From positions 1,104,571 to 1,168,570 of the forward strand of contig ML986580.1 in NCBI GenBank assembly GCA_010094045.1: a stretch of 64,000 bases of DNA, given 5' to 3'. Every line of letters begins with the position of its first letter. Within the stretch, counting starts at the first letter, position 1. The position numbers and the translations under genes were made by a program. The notes below the pieces were generated by a model, which did not search any database, was not told where the DNA came from, and saw only the letters and a program-made list of their open reading frames with translations. Shown here in pieces: positions 24,378 through 34,037 of the stretch. The stretch is from Lojkania enalia (lineage: Eukaryota; Ascomycota; Dothideomycetes; Pleosporales).

Positions 24378-24870
24378 CAAGGGGTAACATTTGGGCCGGG
24401 AGTGAAAAAGGGAAGGCAAGTCCGAGGGGTATTTGGATAGGGACCAACTGGGGGCGGGGCGGGGCGGGTTCGCCATCGGGACCGTAGGGGTCACCGCGGG
24501 GGCGGTGTAGACGGAGGACGTAGTAAAGAGCACTAGGTGATACGAAAAATAGAAAAGATATACAAGATCCCCAATGAATGGATGGCAGAACACTAATCGC
24601 TCTAGCGATTCCAAAACAAGCGAGAAATCTGGTCTAGGAACCTAGTTTGTTTGGTGGTAGTGTTCATATGACTACGGACGACACGGAAACCATACACGGC
24701 GGATAGTTTGCTTTTTGAGGCCAAGTTTACAGGTTACAGTGATGCTTCCACAACTGCTGTTTGCGGCATCAACAAACTTTCTGTATCTTAGAGCACATCC
24801 CATTTCATCCCCTAGAATACCCCGTTATGAGTCCAAACCTTCTCTCCTATTTTGTTGTCTATTAGCGGTT
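24378..24870. other. Intergenic with a G-rich block
   Basis: It contains a run of four G-tracts separated by single C bases at 24450-24468, a textbook G-quadruplex pattern on the plus strand, followed by more G clusters to about 24505. The frame of the next gene is open upstream to 24715, with an in-frame ATG at 24742 that would add a second hydrophobic segment. Confidence 0.5.
24450..24468 (+). repeat. Potential G-quadruplex motif
   Basis: Four G runs of 5, 4, 4 and 3 bases are separated by single C loops. Single-base loops predict a very stable fold. It sits about 70 bases after the stop of the 82-residue ORF, so it would be in its 3' UTR or in the next promoter. Confidence 0.6.
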
Positions 24871-25836
24871 ATGGCAGACCCAGGACTTATCGTGGCAATT
24901 GTTTTCTCATGCCTCTTCGGAGCAATAGTTCTCTGGTTGGCGGTGTACTACGTTCATAGATGGATACATCGCCAATGCTGTGCTATTGAAAACTTCTTCT
25001 TGTCCAATTTGCACAAACCGCGTGAAGACTATGGCAAAGAGTTTGGGAGGAGGCGCTCACCTTCGCCAGGCATGGCGCCTCCACCTCGATCAAGATCTTC
25101 ACGCTCAAGGTCGAGGAGAGGTTCTAGTCCGAGAGAGAGTTCGAAGGAAGAGGCCGGAGAATTGCTTGAGCGAGCTACCAAACGTCGCCCTGAGCACCTG
25201 GAGATGTTTCCTCCTCGTCGGCGTGAATATCCTAGGCTGGATTTCATGGACCGCAACGAGACATTCAACCCGCGGTCACAGGCATTCCCGCCTCGACTGA
25301 TGCCTCCGGTTCAAATGCTGCGGCCGGCATATATGTCACCAATTGTCCGGCAGCAGGTATATCCTCGGCCGTTGCCAGCACGGCAATCAGAACACTCCAT
25401 TGATATAGGACCCTCTGAAAACCCGGAGTCAGAATACGAGGCAGGCTCACAACGGCAGTCTATTCACGAGGGGATTGATTATATCGAATACGGCGACCCG
25501 CCGGCTTGGATATTAGGGGAACCAGACCCGGTTCCCGATACCGAAATCGATGAGGTAGAGGGCGATGGAGACGAATCAGCGATAGAGCAGATACCAAGAG
25601 CCTATATTCCACGGTCGGTACCACGGGCGAACCTTCAGTACTCACAACCTTTTCCACCAGCCTTTGCACGGCTCCGTTCTTGGGAACCGGTATCAATTCC
25701 TCATCAAGAACATTGGACGGGCAGAATAGGCACCAAAAGGTATGCACCATATGCGAAGCCGAATAGACGGAAATGGAAGTCAAAGTTGAGAAATGCAGAT
25801 AGGAGGCCTCTATTCCCGAGTAATGCTCCTCCATGA
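24871..25836 (+). CDS. Putative single-pass membrane protein with a Pro/Arg/Ser-rich tail
   Basis: From the ATG at 24871 the frame gives 321 residues: MADPGLIVAIVFSCLFGAIV followed by LWLAVYYVHRW forms one N-terminal membrane helix, then a long hydrophilic region with an RS-rich patch (PPRSRSSRSRSRRGSS), proline-rich stretches and an acidic segment (DPVPDTEIDEVEGDGDES). No family is recognised. An ATG at 24742 is a possible alternative start. The real gene may continue: a second open frame (to 26400) follows after only 80 bases, and a GT...TAG pair (25820-25915, 96 nt) would join the two in frame. Codon use and length make a true gene likely; function is unknown. Confidence 0.55.
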   Translation: MADPGLIVAIVFSCLFGAIVLWLAVYYVHRWIHRQCCAIENFFLSNLHKPREDYGKEFGRRRSPSPGMAPPPRSRSSRSRSRRGSSPRESSKEEAGELLERATKRRPEHLEMFPPRRREYPRLDFMDRNETFNPRSQAFPPRLMPPVQMLRPAYMSPIVRQQVYPRPLPARQSEHSIDIGPSENPESEYEAGSQRQSIHEGIDYIEYGDPPAWILGEPDPVPDTEIDEVEGDGDESAIEQIPRAYIPRSVPRANLQYSQPFPPAFARLRSWEPVSIPHQEHWTGRIGTKRYAPYAKPNRRKWKSKLRNADRRPLFPSNAPP

Positions 25837-25915
25837 CCCATTTCGAAGTAGGATAGTCTCTATCCTATTCGTTGTTATAGCTGAAGCTCCGCTGACTAGT
25901 ACTTGCGAACGGTAG

Positions 25916-26400
25916 TTTTTGAAACACCCTTTCCTATCGATCCATCGTGTGTAGACGCATCAGCCGAAACAATTCCACGGCAAAGTCAACCGCCGAGCGA
26001 AGGGTATAAGGCTAGCGGGCAGGACGGCTCTAGGCAGTACAGGGAATATCTAGATGATACAGGCGGGCCGGAGCTGGATAAAGGGAACCAAACAACGGTG
26101 GAGGAGAGCAAGATCGCACAAGAACCTGAGCAAGTACAAGTGAAGGAGCTGATCGAGCAGGAACGTGAGCAACAGCCTGAACCACAGCTAGGTACTGAAT
26201 CAACTGTTGAAGACGCTGTTCCGGTGGACCGGCAGCCACAGTTAGCTTTCGACAATCCAACAACGCAGTTCACAATTCTAGGACAGAGTCCTGACACATT
26301 GCCGTCAATATCGCCGATGTCGCATCCTGCAGCGCCACCTTTGAGTTGTGCATCCAGTCTTCACGAGAGTGAGCGGGCATGTCGTTGGACCGCTACTTGA
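25916..26400 (+). CDS. Possible second exon of the preceding membrane-protein gene
   Basis: This frame has no ATG near its start, which argues for an exon rather than a separate gene. It encodes about 160 residues of Gln/Glu/Pro-rich sequence (EEPEQ-like, KELIEQEREQQPEPQ) without a domain. Joined through a 25820-25915 intron it would extend the protein to about 477 residues in total. Donor GTAATG is weak, so the link is tentative. Composition matches the low-complexity tail of the previous ORF. Confidence 0.3.
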
Positions 26401-26987
26401 TTGAGTTGGCGTCGAGCCACGGCGATGAGTGCCAAGCTGCAGAGGATGAAAGTGACGATAGTGCCGTGGGAGGTGAGTTAGATTGCAATGGAAGCACCGG
26501 GGCGCTGGCGGAAGGGTTAAGCTCGGTCATTGTGCCTTCGATGAGTTCGTAAGTGGGCTGTTGGAAGCCATGTCGGCGGAGTCGGTCTGGGTAGAGGTGA
26601 TAGGGCTGAGAGAGCGCGGTCGATTTGCCCAAAAGCACGCTGCCTGTAGAGAAGTACGCTCTCGTGACGCAACAGGGTTTGTAGCTCAAACAAACAAACC
26701 GCTCCAAGAACAGCTGTCTAGTGGCGTCTGGTGTCGTGGCGAACGATGAAGAGTAGGGCGGGCGCCGGGGCGATTGCCGGCGGCAGAGCGAGTGAGAGCT
26801 CCAGCCACAGCGTCCGGCAGAAAGCCGGCAGAACGTCATCGCGGCTGCGCATGCCTTACCGTGAAGCTCCAACTAGCAACCACATCACGCCCGACAGATT
26901 GCGATCCCTCCCTCCCGCCCTTACGCTCTTTAAATACCCCGATTCTCCTGATTCCTTTCTGCTTATTTCTTCCAGCAGTAAGCGGCC
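26401..26987. other. Intergenic, SNX41 promoter region
   Basis: No supported gene; overlapping ORFs on both strands share GC-rich composition but no recognisable motif. A TATA-like TTTAAATA lies at 26929-26936, about 50 bases before the SNX41 ATG, followed by a pyrimidine-rich leader. Confidence 0.4.
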
Positions 26988-29164
26988 ATGTGGGATGATG
27001 AGGACAACAACCCATACGGATCCTTTGCACGCCATGATTCCAATTCCTCCGACGTACCTGGCCTAGGCTCACCCGCTGCACGTATGATCCCCCTATCTTG
27101 CCTTGATGTGGCATTCTGACGGCTGACGGTGTTGCCCGCGCAGTTCCCTACCGCCCCGCGACGCCGCCCTCGGATACATCCAGCCCCGCCCACGGCTCCC
27201 CCGAGTACATCTCCCAGCGGGACATGAGCGATGTCGACTACAATGAAGATTCGCAGAGCGTCACAGAGCAGGTGGTGCCCAAGAAGGGTGGATACGACAG
27301 CCGGGTGGAGCAGTGGCTGTACGAGAACCCTGGCTCGCCCATCCTGATCACGTATGCGGGGAAGAACCTGGAGGGCGGCGGAAGCTACATTGCATACACT
27401 ATCAATACTGGAGTATGGCGCACTCTTACGAGCTTCTAGTTTCCTTGCTGATATTAAATACAGGGCCTTGAAGTGCGGCGTAGATACTCGGAGTTTGCTT
27501 CCCTCCGCCAGACGCTGGTTAACCTTCACCCCACTCTTATTATACCTCCGATACCAGAGAAACATACTATGGCGGATTATGCTGCGAAGCCCACAAAAGC
27601 AAAGGAGGACGCAGGGATCATTGAACTCAGGAAGCGCATGTTAGCCGTGTTTCTCAATCGTTGTAGGAGGATGAAAGAGGTGCTGGATGATGGCGTGTTC
27701 TGGAGATTTCTCGATCCCAATGCGAGCTGGGTGCGTTGCGCTTGATCCATCACATTTTGACACCACTACTGACCGTTTCTGCGCAGAACGAGGTCCTCCA
27801 CGCTCCTCCCGTTTCGAACATCCCAAAGAACGTCCTTAAGGCTCCCCCTCTTGATACCGCGAACCCTACCCAAGCTCACAATTACCTCCCTGTCCCTTCA
27901 TCGTCCGCAAAATTGAAAACTTCGGGCTCGACATTTAACTCGGGCACTCCCACATCCCCACCCAGAAGCGCCGCTACGCCTTCGTCTGCTGTACATACAA
28001 CACCAGGCCCCCAGGTCTTTGGTCGCTTTCCGCCAGAGTCGAGAAACCTGTCTGAAGAGGAGCTAGACCCTTACTTTGTGAACTTTGAAGCTTCGTCCAA
28101 GGAATTGGAGACTCTTTTGCAGGGCAGTATGGAGAAGGTCAATCGGCGCACACTATCCCATCTTTCTGCCTGGGGCGACGATATGGCGGAGTTGGGTGCC
28201 AGGTTCAATGCATTTTCGTTGTCGGAGCAGTCTGCAAGTCTGGCTTCCGCGATTGAAAAAACGGGCCAGGCCATCGATTCTACCTACATCGCAACGGCAG
28301 AGCTTTCCTCCTCGCTGAGCGCTAGTTTTGCAGAGCCGATGCGAGAGAGTGCACAGTTTGCAGGCATCGTACGAAGTGTGCTCAGATATCGGGTCCTCAA
28401 GCGCATTCAGGAGGAGATGACGAAGGACGATCTAGAAAAAAAGCGGAATCTGCTCGAGTCCCTAGAACGTAGTGAGGCTGAAGCCAAACGTCTAGAACAA
28501 CATCTCAGTGGTGCTGGCCATGCGAGCCCGCCGCGCGGAAGGTCCGCATCAAATGGCTCCCAGCGCAGCGACCTGGAAAGAAGACATGAAACTGATACTG
28601 CCTCCATTGACTCCGATTTTCCCCCCACGCATGGAGAACACCCACCCTCATCATCTCAAGGAGCACCAGAGCCCACCTCGCCAAGCAGCCCTCATAAGAA
28701 GAGCCCTAGTGGGAACTTTGTGACGAGCAAACTATTTGGGCAGATAAGTCATGCATTTAGGGGCATGGCTGATGTTGACCCTGAGAGGACGAGGAGGGAC
28801 CAGATAGGTAAAACAAGGGAAAGCTTAGTACAAGTTAGTTCGTCTAGCTCTGCGTTGCGAGATGCGGTACTAATAACGTGCATAGCTCGAGCAAGCATTG
28901 AAAGTTGCTGAGAAAGACACGAGAGATGCTAGTAGCGCGGTAATGAAAGATTTGCGACGATTTCAAGAGGAGAAGGAGAATGATTTGCGTAGATATATGG
29001 TAAGCATGGCACCTACTCAAGGGGATATATATTTTTCGGGTTGCTGATGATTGTAGATGGAATTTGCACAATGCCATATTGATTGGGCACGGCGGAACCA
29101 AGCATCCTGGGAGGAGGCTAAAGCCGAAGTACAGAATATCCAAGCAAACACCGAGGAGGAATAA
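26988..29164 (+). CDS. SNX41: Sorting nexin Snx41 (PX-BAR, Atg20-related)
   Basis: Six exons: 26988-27081, 27144-27412, 27464-27730, 27787-28833, 28886-28999 and 29057-29164, giving 632 residues. Snx41 works with Snx4 in recycling from endosomes and, in filamentous fungi, in selective autophagy. The start MWDDEDNNPYGSFARHD is the family's typical N-terminus. The PX domain runs from ILITYAGKNLEGGGSYIAY through LEVRRRYSEF (joined across intron 2), IIPPIPEKHTMADYA and LRKRMLAVFLNRC. The BAR part has LSEEELDPYFVNFE, SALASAIEKTGQA-like helices, RTRRDQIGKTRESL joined across intron 4 to LEQALKVAEKDTRDA, and MEFAQCHIDWARRNQASWEE at the end. All five introns keep the frame. Confidence 0.94.
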
Positions 29165-29885
29165 TGAACGGCTGAATTATGCATGATGGCACACACGCAT
29201 CGCCTCCGTGAAGATAATAGGAAAGTACTATAACCATACTGGGTTTTGTTTGAGGGGCGTGTGTTTGCTCGGTAGTTTATTTAGAGATGCGTTGCTCTGG
29301 TGAATGCCAAGGAGCGCTTGTTGGAATTGTATTAGTTTATAAGGTAGTGCTGTATGGAATAGTGAAAAGCTTTAGTGACCAAGCTGTTACGGTAAGTGGC
29401 TGTGGTTGCGGTGGGCGGCGAGTGTGTAGCCATGTTCTGTTGTGAGTACCTGGATGAAGGGCCCGAAGCAGTGTTATGTGTTTACTATGAGAAGAAAAGG
29501 TAGGGCTCGCTAGTCGTATTGGAATTCTTTTTCAAACCCTCTCTATTGACCTCATCGTTACAAGTGAAGGTTGAATGCCATCCACATTTGCGATGAGACA
29601 GCCAGTCATTTAGTGGCTGAGCTGGCTGACTCACATGAATTGCCATGCAGGTGCCAAGACCGATCCGCAACTAGCGCCTGGTGGCCCATCAAGGTAATCG
29701 CCATCAGTACTCAGCATCTACCCGGCGTCTGCCTACCAAAAGCATGATAATACATCGCAAATAGCCCCCTTATATATCTATCTCCTTTTCCCGAAGAGAC
29801 CCAAAGCGTTTTGTTAGATTCCTCACCCAATTAGATTGGTGCTCCTTTAGTAAACTTCCGACGTCTTAGACGTCACCGAAAGATC
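29165..29885. other. Intergenic, SNX41 3' end to ZIP transporter promoter
   Basis: No supported gene. The last 130 bases contain TATATATCTATC near 29772 and GACGTCTTAGACGTC at 29858-29872, a palindrome-like pair of GACGTC sites just before the ZIP start. The palindrome may be a bZIP-type site, though this is only a guess. Confidence 0.4.
29858..29872. promoter_or_regulatory. GACGTC palindrome pair upstream of the ZIP transporter
   Basis: GACGTC-TTA-GACGTC: two copies of the palindromic hexamer GACGTC separated by three bases, 14 bases before the ATG at 29886. TGACGTCA-like half sites bind bZIP factors in fungi, but no factor can be assigned, and the position may place it in the 5' UTR. Confidence 0.35.
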
Positions 29886-31552
29886 ATGGGGCTGGACAAT
29901 GACTCCCGGGGATGGATCATGGCCACGGTGAGCGGCATAGGTATGAGAAAGTCCAACGTATATGAAAATGCCCTACTAACTACTCTCTTAGCCTGTACCA
30001 TAGGAGGTAAGGCGGCAATATCCTAGTGATGTAAACTGTCTTTGTGCTAACAACTAGCAGCATCAGTGATATGTGTCGACCTCATTGTCCGTCAGATTCC
30101 TGGCAAGAAGAATTTCAGAATAGAGAACAGTAACCCATTTCTCTCCGCTGGTCTGAGTCTGTCCTTCGGAGTCATGGTAAGTTCAAATCTGCGCCTTGTT
30201 ATCACGTGTGAGCTCATAATGGATATTAGATATTCTCGTCATTAAATAGTATGCTACCGTCTGCGAAGAAGTATTTACAAGACGGAGGGATGAGCGCAAA
30301 AGCAGCAACTTATACATTGATTAGCTGCTTTTTACTCGGAGCCGGTGGAATCTCGATAGCCTCTCGCATCCTACATAGATATATTCCGCATTCAGTCGTT
30401 GATTGCGATCATGAACATGATGACGAGGAAAATGGTAAAGCTGATGGACGCCATGAGGGACATCCTCATTCTCATCCAGCACATAACCCAATGGAGGCGC
30501 AACGCCGAAGCCTTTTAACAGATGGAAGCATTGAAGACCTGCAGGGATACCAGTCCTTCTCGCAATATGGCACAACATCTCGAAGTCAACCAGGGGTCCT
30601 TTCAAGGCGTCCTTCTCTGCACGCACAGATCTCTAGTAAAGTGACCCAACTCGTAACTAGCTCGAAAGAGACCTGCGATGAGAATGGGCAGTGCAAGGGC
30701 TATTCAAGTCCATGTGGTCAAGATTGCTTCAAGAACATTACGACAGCAAGAGGTACCAGGTTCCATCCAGTTGCCGGAAAGTCTTCTGGTGGACAATACC
30801 CAACCCGTTCGGCTGGCTTGAGGACCCAGCCCATGTCTCATGACCATCAACCGCTTCTCCAGGATGTCGACAAGACGGCTACATTGAGCCCCATCACTCC
30901 AGCACAGTCGAATCTGGTCACCATAGACAACTCGATGGAAAGTCAGCCGTCATTCATGAATGGGCACCCACAGCGCACTCACTCTGCCGCGACGGATGCC
31001 AGCCTAGATTCGGAAGATCAGCTTAGTGACCATCACCACCACCATCATCCTCACCACCACCACGTCCCAACTAACGTCTTCCTCTCCATTGGCCTCCAGA
31101 CAGTCATCGCAATCGCTCTTCATAAAATCCCAGAAGGCTTCATCACATATGCAACTAACCACGCAAACCCCCGTCTTGGCTTCGCCGTCTTCCTCGCTCT
31201 CTTCATCCACAACATAACCGAAGGCTTTGCCATGGCGCTCCCGCTCTACCTCGCCATTCACTCCCGCTGGAAAGCTCTCTTCTATTCCGCACTCCTAGGC
31301 GGGGTCTCACAACCCCTCGGCGCTGGAATCGCAGCTGCCTGGTTCAAAGTCGCGGGAAGGGGCCAGGAGAGTTCGGACCCTGGGGAGACGGTGTATGGTG
31401 TCTTGTTTGCGGTCACGGCAGGGATTATGGCGATGGTGGGACTGCAGCTTTTTGGCGAGAGTTTGGAGCTTACGCATAGTAGGAAGCTATGCTTTGCGAG
31501 TGCGTTTCTAGGCATGGGGTTTTTGGGGTTGAGTTCTGCGCTTACGGCTTGA
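29886..31552 (+). CDS. ZRT3: ZIP-family zinc transporter, Zrt3-like
   Basis: Four exons: 29886-29940, 29992-30006, 30061-30176 and 30230-31552, giving 502 residues. ZIP proteins carry Zn2+ into the cytosol; the Zrt3 branch releases it from the vacuole. The two metal-binding helices of the family are clear: ALHKIPEGFITYATNHA and LFIHNITEGFAMALPL. The N-terminal helices are formed by ACTIGASVICVDLIV and GLSLSFGVMIFSSLNSML, joined across introns. The cytosolic loop is long and His-rich (DHEHDDEENGKADGRHEGHPHSHPAH, and a second run of DHHHHHHPHHHH just before the metal helices). Exon 2 is only 15 nt. The intron 2 acceptor is a tandem CTAGCAG, so one alanine may be included or skipped. Confidence 0.92.
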
Positions 31553-32441
31553 GTGGTAATGTGTTATATTCCGATGACGGCGTGGCATTGGACGGATTAC
31601 GACTTCGGGTGTATGGGATGGTTATTGGATTGGGCTCCAAAAGGAATGGATGGCATAAATGGATATATTACTATCACGGTATGATTATCGTGCTACCATT
31701 AGAGCCCCTTTATGTCCTATACCGCATGCTCTAAATATAGTAGTTTTGTAAGCCAGCTTCCGCTACGGCCTATTTATTCCTTTGCTTGCAACCCTTTCCA
31801 CTCTAAGGTTGCGTAGCAACGGATAATAGGTGTTTAGTGTATAATAGATACCAGTAGACAAGTGCTGGCCGTAGTTAGTAGATGAATATCGAAATGTTTG
31901 ATATTTCTTCCCTTCAGCATCAATAGGCGCTAGACACAAGTTGCTTCTACGTAATAGCCGCTCGTAATATTGCAGTCATTAAATGGAGATGGAATAAACA
32001 CTGAAGTACCTATTCGACATGTCTCCAATATCGTAGGCACTGAGTATGGATGGTCCAAACGTTGAGGTGTTGGACGTTTAGTCCCTGAGATTGCAAACAA
32101 GCCTTCTCAATGCGGACACGCGTTGAGAAGTGCTTCTGCACGTTATCCTTGCCATAGACCGGAGCTTTGGGTCTGTATCTAGTCCAACATAGTTCACACC
32201 CACTATCAACACCGTTGAAATATTGAATACAAAACCATGATGCCAATATGCCTCCCGAAGATGAATCTCCGAATGCCAAAACACCGACGCTATGCTAATG
32301 AAGGAAAGATATACAGAGAAATCTATAATGCGATGGTTCGCAATCGCATTTCTTTAGTAAAACAAAGCATTGAAGCGAGAAGAATGACCCCTGTCCCTCA
32401 TAATCATCATGTGAATGACATCATGTCGCTGAATCAGTGAG
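31553..32441. other. Convergent intergenic region
   Basis: It lies between the ZIP stop and the CAP59-like stop. It is AT-rich (for example 31830-31860). Several short ORFs overlap on both strands; none has a motif. Confidence 0.4.
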
Positions 32442-34037
32442 TTAGCGAGGCGGACTAGGTGCTTTCATCCCGCCCCATTTACTCTTGCCCTCTCTCTCAT
32501 CATCGTTGAGGAAGAGCAGGTTCGGGCCGCCGCAGAAACCGCCCGGTTTCGCGACCCTCTGGATCTCCTTCCAGTGTCCATTTTTATCAGCATGCGTGGC
32601 ATTACTAGCGAAGGCGGCGACAGGGTCGTTGTATTCCCACACTCGATCCGTAAAAAGTCGCCCCGGTTCTTCGGTTTGCCTGGTGTTCGTGTTCGGCAGG
32701 CCGACTGCATGGTTGAGGATGTCATGAATGACAGCGTATAGGCGCTCAGGGCGACGAGTGAGGGGAAGCCAAGAGAGGGTTTTCGGATCATAAGCCACGC
32801 GAATGAATGGGTTCATATAGATGCCTGATTCGGGGGGCATGCCGAGGCCCGTGCAAAGGTATTGTAGGTCTGCGTGTATGAGACAGCATTCAGAAGATTC
32901 CCAAAACGTTTCCTGCTCGTAGCGGAAACGGAGGGGCTTCACGGCCTCATGTGCCGATTGCGGAGTTGAGTTTTTGAGAGGCTCATTGTTGAATTTATCA
33001 GTGTCTTGAAACCATTTTGCCTCGAAGGCCGTCATTCCCCCCCAGCAACTGCGCACTCGAACTGCGTCCGAATTGTGGAGTACGTCGGATCGACTAGTAG
33101 CGGACCCGGCGCTGGTGAACCAGGGGTAGAAGGGTATGCCCATGTTGTAGCCTTCGAGGTCGCGCGTGGCAAAGCGATCGTAGAACTTGAAGGGGTTGAT
33201 GAAGTCAACCGCACAGGCAGCGCCGTAGTTGGCACGTCCCGTTGCATCAGCATTGGTGGAGAAGAGAAGTTGCGCAGCATCGATGGGATTGAAGTTTACG
33301 TCGTTGATGAAGAGAAGGCGGTCGAAGGGCATGTCTGCGAAGTCAATGGGAGTTAGAGCACGGTTGCGTACCTCGGCAAGAAAGGCGATTCGCTTCACGA
33401 GGCGCTCGCCGGAGGGTAAGGTGACATGAGGGATAGTGTTCATGTCAATGTCTTCGGAGATGATGGATGAATTGCAAGGTGTTTTCTGCCTGAACCGCTC
33501 GAGTGAAGCCTTTGTGAGCGGATCCGCGTTGTTTTCGTAGATGCTCAGGTAAACGTTTCGAGGGCCCAGCAGATCGATCAGGTCCAGCACCGACCTTCCC
33601 CATGCGCCAGATGATAATGTCCCATTTACCTCGTATATCGAAGCGGCTATGAAGACCTTCTCATTGCGGATATTGGCCCTGCCGGGCGACGAGCTCTGAA
33701 GCGCGAGTCTACGAAGCTCATTGTAGTGGGCGGGGCGGTGGGTGTAGGAGGGGAGGAAAACACCCCAGATGAGAACCAGTAGGAGGCATATGTAGGGTAT
33801 GGAGAAGAGCGACCAGTAGACGAAACGGAGAAGCGACCGCTTCGTGCGACGAGGGGTGACAAGATGAGCGTATGCGGCGGGCTTGGAGAGCTGCTTGACG
33901 CTGCCGGCTAAGCGGCCGAGCCACGAGGAGGTATTCGAGGTGCTGCGGTCGAGGTCGGGGAGGCCCTCTGCGTCCAAGGACGAGCGCGGGACCAGCTCAT
34001 ATTGGTGCTGCGGCGGCCGGTGGTACCTGGAGGACAT
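32442..34037 (-). CDS. CAP59-like glycosyltransferase (GT69)
   Basis: Single exon of 531 residues. The frame is open further upstream to 34148, but only via a GTG; the first ATG is at 34037. It is a type II membrane protein: a cytosolic tail of about 70 residues, one helix (RFVYWSLFSIPYICLLLVLI, residues 71-90) and a luminal catalytic part. Family features are VFIAASIYEVN, YLSIYENNADPLT, RIAFLAEVRNRAL, DRLLFINDVNF (the metal-binding DxN/DxD-like site), AACAVDFINPFKFYDRFATRDLEGY, RSCWGGMTAFEA and the C-terminal GGPNLL. CAP59/CMT1 relatives act in Golgi alpha-1,3-mannosyl transfer for capsule or cell wall glycans; the substrate here is unknown. It is divergent from the RRM-like gene with a 2.3 kb gap. 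Confidence 0.92.
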   Translation of the reverse strand: MSSRYHRPPQHQYELVPRSSLDAEGLPDLDRSTSNTSSWLGRLAGSVKQLSKPAAYAHLVTPRRTKRSLLRFVYWSLFSIPYICLLLVLIWGVFLPSYTHRPAHYNELRRLALQSSSPGRANIRNEKVFIAASIYEVNGTLSSGAWGRSVLDLIDLLGPRNVYLSIYENNADPLTKASLERFRQKTPCNSSIISEDIDMNTIPHVTLPSGERLVKRIAFLAEVRNRALTPIDFADMPFDRLLFINDVNFNPIDAAQLLFSTNADATGRANYGAACAVDFINPFKFYDRFATRDLEGYNMGIPFYPWFTSAGSATSRSDVLHNSDAVRVRSCWGGMTAFEAKWFQDTDKFNNEPLKNSTPQSAHEAVKPLRFRYEQETFWESSECCLIHADLQYLCTGLGMPPESGIYMNPFIRVAYDPKTLSWLPLTRRPERLYAVIHDILNHAVGLPNTNTRQTEEPGRLFTDRVWEYNDPVAAFASNATHADKNGHWKEIQRVAKPGGFCGGPNLLFLNDDEREGKSKWGGMKAPSPPR

